DNA from: Cruorifilaria tuberocauda
Taxonomy: Eukaryota; Nematoda; Chromadorea; Rhabditida; Onchocercidae
Length of the DNA stretch: 64,000 bases
Reading direction: 5' to 3'
NCBI GenBank assembly: GCA_013365365.1
Contig: JABVXU010000042.1
Coordinates: forward strand, 186,001 to 250,000
Under the pieces are notes generated by a model. That model was not told the DNA's origin. It searched no databases and saw only the letters and a list, made by a program, of their open reading frames with translations. The stretch's first letter is position 1. Each line of letters begins with the position of its first letter. This document shows positions 46,799 to 60,276 of this stretch, piece by piece. The position numbers and the translations under genes were made by a program.

Positions 46799-49700
46799 AA
46801 AAAATTGAATTAAAAGATTCATTCTATTGATTTCGTTTGTTTGATATGTTTTTTTTTCATACGTTTTATGCTTTTATATTTTCAGCATTTTCTATTAGAT
46901 TATGAAATGGAAATTTCTATTTAAATTAGCTTATTGAAGAATAAAAAATTATTAGCATAGGAAAAAAAAATAATTTTCTGTGTTAACTTTTTCCCTAGTA
47001 TTTGGGAAATTTACCTTTATTTTAAAGAGAATTAATATATTTTATATGAATTCATGAAGATAAAGCGAAAATTTAAAAAAAATCATTTTTAAAATCTCTT
47101 TTAATTAAAATTATTATGAAATATTAAATTATCGTTCTTTTGGAGTACCACAAAAAACTAAGAACTACTTTTCTAATCCGTTAATTAATTAATATGAATT
47201 ATACAAGGCCACACAGTAATCTCAACGATATATTTCTAATTCAAAAATATTTGAGATATTTTTTGTTATTTGCATGATCATCATTTAAATTGATTACAAA
47301 TAAATTAAATCTGAATGGTGCTTGTTAACATTAATTCTAAATAATGCATTTTTTTTCGCAAACAACTTGTTCGGAAGTTTGAAATGTTTTAAAATCCCGA
47401 AAAGGATTGCTTATCATCCGTTTTGATAATTCCCATCCATTGTATCTTTCGTAGTGCCACCCAATGTTCGCTTGTCATCTCTCATTAAATTGTACAAAAA
47501 CATGTTTTTTTAAAAGTTCCTTTAAAAAGATTTATTTTAGTGGTATTCTGATAGCAACTTTAACACTTATCATTAATTCATCTCTGACAAAACAAGAATT
47601 TATCAACGGCAGAAGATATTTTAAATTATACCTTAATTTCTTTCACTTTCTCTTCAATCAAACGTTCTAGGTTTTTTTCTGAAATTCATTTCGTTTTTCT
47701 TGATAATTATTTCTTGCGTAATTCTTTCAGAAATAGGAAATGAATCCGGAAACAGAAAAAAGAGAAAATTGCACTTAAACCTTTTCCCTGTCTTAAAATC
47801 TTTTTTGGAATGAATGTAATTAGAAATGAATTACAATAGTTCAAAAGAATTTTATGTCTCACATTAAAGTGACTATTTCTTATATTTAAAGACTATTTTC
47901 CTGGCAAAACAAAAATTGTTATTTTAAATATTTATTGAACAACAAACACAAGAGGAGATAGTCGATCTTTTTGTATCTTTTACAGAATAAAAAAAGAAAC
48001 AAATCACCAAAGAAAGTGATAAAATTCTCTCCTATAAGATAAACAAATGATGAACTTATTTTCAGGCGATTTATTGAGTAGGCTAATTTTTACAGCACTA
48101 TTTTGATAGAAAGAAGTATAAATGATACTTATGGAATTGTTCTAATAGTAACTGTGAACAGAAAAGTTAGCCACACTCTCTCTTTCATTCTATCTCTCGC
48201 TCTCTTTCTTCCTCAGGTGCAACCTTTATTTCATCCTTCCCATTTCATCATTTTTTTCTTTGATAAAATTGAAACAATATCATCTCTGGTTGAAAAACTT
48301 ATCATTCCGGAAATGATCGAATGGGTTAAACAAATTAAATGATGATTGGCTTATGAATGATTGAATTTTGAGATAAATAATTGGACGGTTTTTTGATCGT
48401 AACTAAATTTAAGAAAACGAATTCCTTTTGCATTATTTTAACTAAAATTTCTTCAGTCAATATATGATTGATTATGATATTAATAATTAATAAATGATAA
48501 ATTGTAGCTACAATAACTAAAATATGAACTGTCTCGTTCAAGATACCACATGGATGCACTGTATGTAATTTCATTATTTCAATTATAGGAAATTTGATAC
48601 GATCACTAAAATATGATCATTTATAAAAGAATGCTGAATTTTTTTTCTCCATCTGATAATTTTCATTCACATTGCATAACTATTAAAGGATTAATCAATG
48701 ATAAGACTATCAGATATATTTGACATCTCAATTGATAAAATATGAAGCTCTGTCAAATGACACAATAACAAGAAGTTCCATCTTATCAACTAATTTGATT
48801 TAAACGGAAATTTTAATTTCTATATTTTTCCAAATAAGAAAACTAATAGTTTGCTCTATATTTGGGTTTATCATTTTTTGATTACCTCTAATTAATTAAT
48901 GCTGTGAGTCTAGACTATGCTACCTGTGCTAGCTCATCTTATCATATTCTAACCTATCCCTACAACTTATCTATTTTGAGAAAGGAAAGAAATTATGTGT
49001 GTGTATGTGGGTGTTGTTGTGAAAGTTTTGGGTTTGAGGTTGATTCAGAGGCCAAATTCTCTTGAAGGTTGAGTTTGTCTCTCCTACAATCGAATAGAAT
49101 TTCCTTTTTATTCGTAATAGACAGGATAGGCGAAAAGGATGATTCCATACAACTGGGTGAAATTCAGCTCTTTGCCGATGGTACAAGTCATCACGAAAGC
49201 TTTATTCCAAACTGATAATGATAACAATCAGTCAAGAAGGGTAATCGTGACCTTACATCAATAGCTATGCCTTCAATAATCCTTCGTATAATTGTAAATC
49301 ATGTCCTGACCTAGGTCAACGACACACTCACGAAAAACTTCTGTACAATTACAAACAATGAGCTCACAAAAGCCCTTAGCAAAGACTTGGGCCTTAGAAC
49401 AATTGAATAAATACATTCAAAAAGATGGAAAAATAACAATTTAGACAAATTCTTAAAACAATGTTTGTACTGAAAATATACAACATTATTTCAGTTTTCT
49501 CCAAAGTGTACCAAATATTACACTGCAAAAAGAGTTAAAAATACGAAATAATTTTTAGAAATAATGGTAAGTTAAAAATGAAAAAATTAAAGCAAGTGAA
49601 ATAGTTTTGAAAAATATGCCTTAGTTATATAAATAAAAAGTTAATCAAAACAAATTTGGAATGGAAATTTAAGAAAATCGTAGAATTAAGCACTTTCTGT

Positions 49701-49971
49701 AGCTATTTAGTAATTGTAGGAGAGTTCTGATCAAATTTGCAATATAATACAAATAGCAGTATTAGTATTAAGTTTTTAGGTGTTAAAAATGCAAATAAAA
49801 GAGCTAAATTTATCTTTGTGTCATCGTTATCATTATTATCATTTTCTAGATGAAAAAACGAGAAAGTAAGGAAAGAATGGGTCTTACGTCAATCACTTGA
49901 AGAACGACGAAGACGAAAAAACAGTGAAGGAAAGGAAGGAAAACTGCGCAAAACACGTTTACAAATTTTAA

Positions 49972-50133
49972 AAAAGGAAAAAAAATTGGAGAGAGAAGAT
50001 TTATTTGGCGCTGTTGGTAGTTGTGATTCTTCTCTTCGCCATTATCATCAAACTTCCCTATCAGCCAAAATATCACTACTACAATCCCTCACCAATCATT
50101 GGATTGAATTCGCTATTTCTTAATAATAAATAA
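49972..50133 (+). other. Open segment encoding a strong membrane helix, unassigned
   Basis: The frame after a stop at 49969 reads KNWREKIYLALLVVVILLFA followed by IIIKLPYQPKYHYYNPSP and ends at a stop at 50131-50133. A basic segment followed by about 18 hydrophobic residues is typical of a membrane anchor. The purine-rich DNA before it (49860-49975) is open in another frame too, so which frame is used is unclear, and no ATG precedes the helix in frame. It could be the last exon of a small gene or chance. Confidence 0.25.
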
Positions 50134-50200
50134 AGAAAATTTTCATCCATCAACTATAACTGCAACAAACATTCATTAACTTCATTATCATAAAAATAGA

Positions 50201-53200
50201 ATGATAAAGGAATTCGTGATATTTTTGCTACCATTATTGCAAAATGTTATCGGTATTGGCTTTTATGATATCCCGGGCAGTTACTGTGCAAGACGATCAC
50301 CAACATGCTGTCCAAATCGTGATGATCAATGTACGATGCAGATCCTAGGAAATCATCTATGTTATTGTGATATGTTCTGTGATCGAGGTGAATATGGTAA
50401 CGACTGTTGTCCCGATTTTAAAAAAGTTTGCCGATACAGTCCGAGAACATTAGCACAAGGTCAGGTAATTTGATGAAAGTTGCCAATTTTCTCTGCAACT
50501 GCATTTCTTCATGTATCACTTCTTACTATGCACACAAACACCCAAATAAGAGTATATTACACTGTCAATTAAACCTATGACTTTTATTCTTCTCTTATTG
50601 AGAAATTTTTAACTAATTTAGCTTTCGATTAAAATTTTTTTGTGAAAGTAATTGGATCGGTTCAGTTTTGTTAGTTGAGTTATCAGTTTGCTGATAAAAA
50701 AGTTTACTCCATTATTACAAATTGATAATCTAATTAAAAAAAGAAGCTTACTTCATTAAGTTACATATTTCTAGCTTTTAACTCAAAAACATAGAATTAA
50801 TGATAAAACTTATTATAGTTGATAACATTTAATTTTCCTTGATATGATTGCTTTAATCATCAAGATGAATATTCAGATTTTCGATTTATAATTTAATGCA
50901 GGAACGAAATTCCCATATGACTACTGATGAATATGAAATACTGTTAATTTTATAGTATTCAGATTGCATATACGATGGAAAAGCCTACTCAGAACGGGAT
51001 ACAATCAGCAAAAACTGCAATAAATGGTTCATTTTCATTTTTTTTAAATAAAATTTTTTGTAATCCAATTTTTTCGCGAAAGAAGTTACAAAGAATGATT
51101 TTATCTATTTGATGTAAGCAGGAAGAACAAACAGAAAGGCTTAAGTATAAGAAAGATGATTTAAAACTGAAATAATTACCGATGAAAGTATGAATAAAGT
51201 GACTTCAAGTATGACTTCAAAACTTAGAAAGTTTGTAGTGAATAATTTACACGTATAGTATCAAGTTGTTAATTTATTTATGAAATTTGACTTTTCTAAG
51301 ATAGAACTCTTGGAATTGATTTATAATTAAACAGTTTTGTTATATTGGAATCTTAAAATATTTTATCAGGAAGATGAAAGATTAATTATGATTGAATATA
51401 AACAAATAGAAAAAATTTTTGATAAAAACCAGTTGAAGTGTTGTAATCATAAAAATGAGATAAAATAGAAAATGTGAAAATTTTCAAATTTCACTAATTG
51501 TAAGAATTAAGTGATGGTAACCTTTAAACGTAATATTTAGTTAAACGTTGGATTTGAAAAGTAAAATTAATTTAATAACTTGTTTAATCCTTCTGCAGAA
51601 AATGAACATAACTTTCTGTTCAAAGTACTTCTTAATTTGACTTCAATTCGCTTCTGAAATAATCAAATATCAATGGTTTATTGCAAATTTTGGTAAATTA
51701 TTACGTGATTGTTTAACAATAAAGCGTTAGATCGGAATATTTTGGATACAAAGAAAGAGTATTAATCATAAACATGGATTATATTAAAGTATTTTTAAAA
51801 TCGAAAAATTAATTTTGCTGACAAATTTATCAGTATTTCAACAGTTCATACTTTTTGATATTTTTATCAATTTTAGAATCAAATATTTCATCAATTGCTT
51901 ACCTGAGAATGACTATCGGCTAAAAGTTTAATACATTTTCATCTCGAATTTACAAATTATTTCATGTTACACGCCCAACTAAAAATGAAATAATTTATGG
52001 CATTTTTTGCTAAATCATTTTATCAAAATTAATTAATGAATAATTCATCAAAACCTTTCTTTCTTTCTCTCTTCCACCTGCTAATTAATTAGTCAATGCT
52101 GTTTGAAATGCGAGAAACACGGAGAAAAGTAATTAGAATAAACAATAGTTAACAAATTACTTTAACGATTTGAAAAATTAAACATCCTTTTTCGATAAAA
52201 ATATTTATATTTAATATATTTATATCCTATTTAGAGCCATGAAAAAGACATTTCAGACGGCATCCTCTTAAACTTTTAGTCGAAATTTTTTTCATTTTTT
52301 CAAACATTTCAATGAATCAATCATCAAATGAGAAATAGTATTGGAACGTTGAAATATTCGCTTTAACAATTTTTCATTTTCTTTTTTTTCACTTTTATTC
52401 CTAAATTTGATTTTTATGGAAAATAATGCGTGAAGAATTTGGATTAATGAACTTTCGAGATTGTAAATTGTGGCTATTTTTTAACTTTATAGTTCAATGG
52501 TCGACCGATTGTACGCGGGTCAAAGGGCGAATAGATGATTTCTTTTGCTTTTCGCTTTTTAATTTTCATTTTCATTAGTTTCTTATCACTACTGTTTTAA
52601 CTCCAATTCTTTTTTTATTTCTGTCTTAATTTCAAATTTTTTATTTCTTCATTTCATTTGAAATATTTTGTTTGAATTTATTATTACAATACATTTAAAT
52701 ATGATAACTTTATTCTATTTTTACTTATTTATTCATACTTTTTTGCCTTTAATATATTAGTTTGATATTTTTTGCAGTTTTTTGTTGGGTCATTAATTAT
52801 AGTAATTAATTTTATGTTGTTTTGCGGTTTTGCATTAGCATTTTTCTATCCTATTATCTTTTTAGTTAAGTTAGTTTACTGCTGGTCAAAACTTACTTTT
52901 GCATATTGAAACTTGAAATTAACAGAATCAAATAAAAGGATGTAACTTTTCCAGAATGATTTGTTATCTAAAACTATTTTGAAATTAATTCACGATTGAC
53001 AGAATTATTCTATTAATTCAATTTCAAGTGATCCATGGAATTTTGAGTTTAATCTTCGAAAAGTAAAATCATTGTTGAAATTAATGCTATCGATAGTTTG
53101 ATAATTTCAGTAATTCGATTAGCAACAACATATGAAACCAAATATGAATGAATCATTTCACATTTCATTTCATTTTATAGTTTAGTATGGTCCAACAGAA

Positions 53201-56200
53201 ACTTCTTTTCTTACTTTTATTTATTTGTAGTGATAAGCGAATAAGAGTAAGTAGGAAAGGAAAAAGAAGATAATGACTAGGTAGAATTGTAAAAATACGA
53301 ATAATTTAAAAAATTTGATTGGATAGGTCAGTTCAAGTTCCATCACTCCGATTCTAAATCTCTCACATAGCAAAACGGCGTCACATACACGACATGTACC
53401 ATAAAGTTCTACGTAACGTAGAACTTCCAAAATTCCTTTGATCGTTGATTTTACTGTTTAATTCGAAATTAAAAAAAAATGCAGAACGGTTCTCTTTTGT
53501 CCTTCGATTTGATTATGTACATTAGATGCAAGAAATATAGCGAATATAGGATCAGAAAAACGAGCAGTTGAAATTGTTAAATTAATGAAATCATTTTTAA
53601 TCTTAAATCACAGAAAACTTTCACCTTCAGATTTATATAGTTTAGTTTTATCAATTTGATGCACATGAAAATTATTTACATTATTGCTACAACTATCATG
53701 CACCCAGCATGATCATATCTATGTCATAAAGACACATTTGGGATCAGTGAAACATGAAATTTCATGCTTAACCTCATCGCTCAACCTGAGAAAAGATTAT
53801 CAGTAAACAAAATAAACGCTGAAACTTGCAGTACGTGCGTTGCAAGGCAATGGAAATGTGACGATAAGCCATGCTTAATTCAAGAAGATTTATTGTTGAA
53901 AATTCAAAATGGAAGATACACGTAAGTCAGTTTGCCCTACGTCGTTCCTTTTTTCTATTTTGATTGACTTTTGTTGGTTAGAAGAAGTTTTAATAATATA
54001 ATTAGTATGATCCATTCTTCCATTATTATCATGAAAACTCCCAAATTTAATTTTTATAATAAACTTGAGCATATCAAAGTACAAATTAAGACTTTAAATC
54101 GTATAAAATTAAATGAATTTTTCTTTATTCAATTTCCGGCATGAATATTATTGCAGTGCAACAGATCTATTCTTAGATATTTTTCCTCAAGTTACTTTGC
54201 AGGATTTTTATAACATTACAAAATATTGCATAATAAAACTCAAAAATTTCCGGTAATTAAATCAATAATCTTATATTTGGAAAGATTAAAGGAAAATATT
54301 ATTGAGACATTGAAATTTACCGAACATATATGAATTTGAAATATATTAGTTTTGTCAGTTTATCAACAAGTTATATTTCCTGATTAATATTTCAATATTG
54401 ATAGATTATTAATATTTTACTGATTATTCAAATATTTTAGTTTGTTACTATTAGGAAATATTAAACTTACATAATTAAGGAAACTAAAAAATATGTTTTC
54501 TGGTTTCAGATGGACGGCACGAAATTATTCACAATTTTGGGGGCGTACGTTAGAAGACGGAATACGTCATCGTCTCGGAACCCTTTTTCCGGAACGAAGT
54601 GTTCAGGCATAACTTATTTATCGATTTTTTAATTATGATTCATTGCTTATTGATAATACTGATTTTCACAATTCATTTTAGCTTCATTTTTCTTTCATTG
54701 CTTTTTTCAATACTCTTCGATGCTTCATTTATTTTTCTTTAATATCATATTCATTTCCATTTCCCAATTTGATGTCTTCCATTTGGATCGAAGATATTGT
54801 TATAAGAAATGGTAAAAGGATTGTCAAAAGTTTTAATTTAAACGACTGGGAAGTTACTTGCAGAATATGAATGAAATGGTTGTTAAACCACGTGAATTAC
54901 CGAGAAGTTTTGACGCACGTCTGAAATGGCCAAATTTCATACATCCAATTCAGGATCAGGGAGACTGTGCCAGGTATAATCATGTCACAATATTAAATAT
55001 TCTATCTTCAGTTTTTTTCAAATAATGTGTAAATGTTTGCATCTGAAATGAAATTTAAGTAATTAAATCGAAAATTTGAATTGAAATAATTCAATCAATT
55101 TCCGTTTTGATGTTTAAATTAGCATTTCATCTTACAGTTCATGGGCGCAATCAACAGCAGCCACATCAGCTGATCGTTTAGCGCTAATAACAAACGGTCG
55201 ACAGAATGTTTCACTTTCTGCTCAACAATTTTTGTCATGCAATCAGCATCGACAAAAAGGTTGCGAAGGTGGTTATCTCGACCGAGCCTGGTGGTACATT
55301 CGAAAGTTTGGGTTCGTTTCATCCGGCAGAAATATCACCTAACCGGAAACGAATAGAATTTTCCAGAATAGTTACTTTATTTAATAGCCAATTTCATCAA
55401 AAATAAATTGATACGATGGCTACAGAGTGGTAAGTGAAGAATGTTATCCATACATAAGCGGAATTACCAGAAAGCCTGAAGTATGCCAAATACAAAAATC
55501 GAAACATGTTAGTGGACGAGAGTGCCCAAGTGGACATCACGACTCACGAATGTACCGTACCACACCGTCCTATAGGTAAAGCAAGTAAATACTTTTATTT
55601 TATTTTCCTTTTTACTTTATTAAACAAACGGTGAGAGAAATTCAATATTTCCAAAGCTTCAACAGTTTTACTTGGAAAATTACAGAGTTTCAAGCAGAGA
55701 GAAAGATATTATGTCCGAAATACTAACAAATGGCCCGGTTCAAGCAACATTCCTTGTTCACAGAGACTTCTTCATGTACAGGTAAATGTTGAAAATGACA
55801 AGCTTATCATTCATTGATTTTTTACTTCAATTTACTGCTATGCATCAATAATAATCTAAAAGACAGAAATTCCTACTTATGTAAATTGGATGGATAAAAT
55901 TGTAAAATTAAGAAGTATTTGGAAAAGCCACCATATATCATAAACATTGGAAGATTAGAAGTCATACAAGGATTTTTAATTGTTTTTCTCCTATTATCGC
56001 ATAATTGAAGAGCCAAGCAATTAGATAAGCTAAACATTTAAAACGTTGAGAAGGAAATATTGAAATATTTCAGTAGCGGAGTTTACAAGCATTTACCAAC
56101 AATTGACGAAGAGGCGGAAGGTTATCATTCAGTAAGACTTCTTGGGTGAGTACTAACATTAAACCTTTCTTGGCAAAAATCAAAAGAGATATTTTGCCCC

Positions 56201-56660
56201 TTTTTTAAGCAATGAAATTATGAATAATTAATTAGTAACGGTGATAAAACTGAAATTGTCTCAAGGAGTAAATGAGATTAACAGAATTTCATTCTCATTT
56301 TATCAAACTGCTTTCATTTTCAATTGAAGTTGACAAAATAATTTCATAGCCCGAAGATTTTATAAGAATTGTTTATTCGATATTATTGGTAGAAAGAGGA
56401 AGAACTCAGTTTAAAAAAGGAAAAATTAATAAATTTTCAGGTGGGGTGAAGATTACTCAACAGGTTTACCGGTAAAATATTGGATTGCTGCCAATTCCTG
56501 GGGATCTAATTGGGGTGAAAATGGTATGTTTCGTATCCTGCGTGGTGAAAATCATTGTGAAATTGAATCATTTATCATTGGTGCATGGGGTAAAGGAATC
56601 AAAAAGCGTCGACGTTTATTGAAAGTACGAAAAATACGGAGACGATTCTGGATGATATAA
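50201..56660 (+). CDS. TINAG-like secreted protein: somatomedin-B-like N-terminus plus inactive papain-fold domain
   Basis: Exons 50201-50464, 50956-51026, 53832-53921, 54510-54600, 54864-54973, 55138-55311, 55426-55575, 55686-55781, 56074-56145 and 56441-56660; 445 residues (human TINAG about 476). After a signal peptide ([17 protein letters not shown]) comes a Cys-rich somatomedin-B-like block ([26 protein letters not shown]), a VWC-like block ([14 protein letters not shown]), the linker [16 protein letters not shown], then peptidase C1: [74 protein letters not shown]. The catalytic Cys is Ser (CASSWA for CGSCWA) while the His and Asn are kept, as in TINAG proteins, which are basement-membrane matrix components without protease activity. 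The C-terminus has an unusual basic tail ([17 protein letters not shown]). Intron 2 is 2.8 kb. AATAAA at 56921-56926. Confidence 0.94.
53404..53426. repeat. Perfect 11-bp inverted repeat with one-base centre in TINAG-like intron 2
   Basis: Arms AAGTTCTACGT and ACGTAGAACTT are exact reverse complements around a single A. Such a palindrome in AT-rich DNA is unlikely by chance at any given spot and could bind a dimeric protein, though intronic position alone gives no function. Confidence 0.7.
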
Positions 56661-57425
56661 ATATCCATCATTATTAAATTGACCTTTTCACTCTCTCTCT
56701 CTCTTTCTCTGAGTACTGCCTTCTTTGGTCTTTCATAGTAGAATGTTACAATCGTTCGAAAAACAACGGATCATTGATTTGTCTAAAAACTAAATTAAAG
56801 ATCGATTAGAATTAGTATGCATAGGTCATGTTAAAATCTTTTACTAACTCAAATTTTTGTTGCCTTTTAATATTAATTGTAATCATTATTATTATCAGAA
56901 TGTGAATTAAAAGAGATCTTAATAAATCATAATTTAAGATAGCGTCATGCTTGTCATATTTTATTATGAGGTTAATTTTGCGAATGTATTAAAGTCATAA
57001 AGACGAGAAATAAATGAAACATGCTAACGCTATCACTTTATCAAATTCCTTATCAAATTTGAGACTGTTAGTATTCTATTACATTTAAAACCTGCAAATC
57101 AAACGATCTGGTACGTTTTAAATGTAAACAAGAAGCGAACAAACAATCAAATTAGGCACCTTTATCACCTTGTTATCTTTTGCTTCTATCTCATATGCAT
57201 AAAGTAAATATAATCATTTTGGGAAACCACTGAAGTGAAATTATTCGGTTTAATCGACCTGATTCATCGTATTACTATTCCAAAACATGGAATACATTTA
57301 AAATTTTCTTTAAGCTAACATATTAAAATTTATATGATTGTCCCGGTATTTCTCAGCAACATCAGGAAATCCTAAAGCATAAGAAATTGCTGTCATCATG
57401 AAGCGATAATATTTGAAGAGATTGA
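56661..57425. other. Short intergenic stretch between TINAG-like and LACT genes
   Basis: It contains the TINAG-like 3' UTR with a CT repeat at about 56690-56718 and AATAAA at 56921-56926, followed by AT-rich DNA that should be the promoter of the LACT gene. Same-strand spacing is 0.8 kb. No further exon recognised. Confidence 0.55.
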
Positions 57426-60276
57426 ATGATTACGCTATTCCATTTTTGTGTAATGTTGACAAGGACTCTATCATTTCACTTTTTATTTTCTGAACTCATT
57501 GATATGCTTGTCTCGAGAAAAGTTTATTTTATTACTATTACTGTTATCATTTATGCTATCTGCATTTATACAAATGATAATTTGTATACAAAATTACCAG
57601 TGCACTTTGATTATAATACGATTGATGATCGATTTCGATTGATTTCGAACATTTTCAAGTTATTATTTAATCACTTTCTTCTTTTACAATGTGCTTTCAA
57701 ATTTGCTAATAAATTTGTTTTTATATAATCTCAATTACATCGATAAAATTAAACTAATGAATGATAGAAACGAAATTTAGTTTCATTTCAGTTCAATAAG
57801 TTTTTTAACAACATTTTCTCTAACTTTTAGCTAACGATTTCAAAAAAAAAATAAAATTTTTTAACATCCAAAATTGTTGCATAATTTTCTTCCACAAAAT
57901 TTTAAACAATAAGCAATTAAAATTGAGATGGTAATTTATTTCAATAATTAATGCTAAAATAATGAATTGTAGGAAAAACTTTGTGGACGGTTGGGAAGGT
58001 GGAGGTGCGGCATTAACAGCTTACTTTAGAGGGCAAAAAGTTCTCGATATTTGGGGCGGATACGCGGATGCGCAAGCGGCCAGGAAATGGCAAATGGTAA
58101 GCGCTACTATTAAAACTTTTAATTTCAGCCCAAAATTTTGCGGTAGTAGTGGAATTGCTAGAAGAAAGTTTCTTTTATTAATAAAATATATTGTCGACGA
58201 TTTTGAGCGAATGATAATGAGGAAGGCATTCGTTCTTAATTATTAATTTAGTTTTGTTAATTTATAATTTGAGGATACGATCACCTCAACATTCTCATGC
58301 TTAAAGCGAGTAATGGCATTGTGTGTTGCATTGCTCATTGAGAGGAAATTAGCAAATTATGATGATCCGATTATCAGATACTGGCCTAATTTTGGTAAGA
58401 ATGGTAAAGCTAATATTACCATCAAAATGCTATTATCACAAACGGTAGGATATTACCATATGAAATTTAAATCAAATTCAATAATTCATTTTATTTATAT
58501 CTTTGAAATCTGAAAAGTTGCTCTTTTCATATACAATTATTGAAAGTGAAATTTAACATTTAGGCAGGTTTAACTTATTTGAACAAACCGATCAGTTTGG
58601 AAATTGCCGAAGATCATCAAGCAATGAGGCAAGTGTAATGTAATTTGGAAATATTTTTATTAAATCAATGAATCGATTTTTCGAAATGTTCAAAAATGAA
58701 AAATTAATTAATGGAACTGAAAATGATCGTTTTTTTTCTTGTTAAATTTCTAAGATTACTGAGTGAAGATTAGAAAGTGATTACTTCGAAATGAATCACT
58801 TCCTCTTGAATAGGAAAATCTTCGAGAATGAGCAACCGAAATGGCTATCGAAACAAGAATCCGGTTGTTATGGATCTCCATACTATTGGCTTATTGATCA
58901 GTTAATTCGACATATTGATAAGCGGAAACGTGGTGTGCAACAATTTTTCCACGATGAAATAGCATCAAAATTTGGTATATAATAAATTTGATTCACTTCT
59001 GAGAATTAATTTTAATTATGATCTTTGTTCAATTTCAGGCATTGATTATTCGATCGGTTTGGCGATGGTAGAGGAACATCGAGTAGCCCGAATAACAATG
59101 CCTTCCTTATCCGATATTCTGAGCGAAATTTATCAAACGCCCTATTTGATACGAACTTTATTATTTCAATTTTTCATACTTAAAGTACATATTCGATTGA
59201 AGTTTAACTTTTTGAAAAATATGCCTGAACAAAAGTTTAACATTTTGAATATGACAATTTAATATTACATTATAAAATTAGTTCTTAGGCAAACGTATGG
59301 CTTAATTTCATGTCAAACAAGTATTTTTCAACCTGAATTCAATTATTTCGGATAATTGCAGGATTCGATAATGCATAGAGTAATGTATAATTTAAATTGG
59401 TTAGATCCAACCAGACCATTGCAAATTAACAATCCAAATTTCCATCATTTATTATATCATGGATTTGGCAATGCAAGAAGTTTAGCAAAGATATTCCATA
59501 CGGTAAGATGTTTGTATTATATTATACAGCAACGGCTTGTTACAATTTCTACAAATTTTATTTGATAGTGATTAATTAAAAACCTTAGAAAAATAATTGC
59601 TTTATTTTTATTGTCTCTCCCCCGAAAACTATGGTAACTAATAATTTTAAAAATTTGATTGAATTAATCGAGAATTTAGAAATTGATCCCAATTTTCGGT
59701 TATTTCTAATACTATTCAAGTTAATTTTAGATTTTCAGTATTCTAAAATACTTAATATATTACAGCTAGCAACAGGTAAATTGTTATCACCTGTGACACA
59801 ACTTATTTTGAGAGAGATTTACGATAATAGCACGGATATATGCACAATGAAATATTTAACAAAAAACACTGGTTTTCTAGTTTTCATCAATCAATCACAG
59901 GTTTTTCGAAATTTATTCAAAAGACCTTAAATTTAAGTCTTCAATTTTTCAGTTTTCCAATTTAGAATTAAAATATTCATACTATAAATTAACATTTTCA
60001 AAGTTAGCTTGTAACCTGCAGAAATGAATTTTTGATTATATTATTGCGAATGCAATAAGTTTTGCGCCATTTCTTGGCTTATTTTTCTGGCCATCTTTTC
60101 AGAAGATACATTTATTCGGCCATTCAAGCTTCGGTTGTCAACAAGTCATCCACGACAATCGAAATGATCTCACGATTGCTTACGTAACAAACGCTATCAA
60201 AGTTGGCACATATGAGAAATGTCGTACTTATATTCGTTTGCAGAATGCCATTTACGATATTATTGAAAAAATTTAG
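57426..60276 (+). CDS. Serine beta-lactamase-like (LACT/LACTB-family) protein with N-terminal membrane segment
   Basis: Exons 57426-57658, 57973-58096, 58274-58444, 58564-58628, 58814-58974, 59039-59184, 59362-59502, 59766-59900 and 60103-60276; 449 residues, normal for nematode LACT proteins. Features: N-terminal hydrophobic helix (FITITVIIYAICIYT), FVDGWEGGGAALTAYFRGQK with VLDIWGGYAD, the SxxK nucleophile motif in STFSCLKRVMALCVALLIER, DDPIIRYWPNFG, MLLSQTAGL, the Tyr motif region YGSPYYWLIDQLIR, and the third motif as FGHSSFGCQQ. These proteins share the class C beta-lactamase/esterase fold; physiological substrates in worms are mostly unknown. The usual H-S/T-G third motif reads H-S-S here. 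Exon 4 ends ATGAG|GCAAGT, an apparent GC-AG intron; the nearest GT donor is out of phase. The start could also be the ATG at 57504, just before the hydrophobic helix. Confidence 0.88.

Larger units (their letters stand above)
45125..50200. other. AT-rich intergenic stretch between the Dispatched-like and TINAG-like genes
   Basis: 5.1 kb, very AT-rich, with many short A/T tracts and no recognised family. A CT-rich patch lies at 48176-48215 and a GT-rich patch near 48995-49015. Two places look more coding than the rest: 46399-46798 and 49850-50133, both listed separately. The end nearest 50200 should hold the promoter of the TINAG-like gene. Confidence 0.5.
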
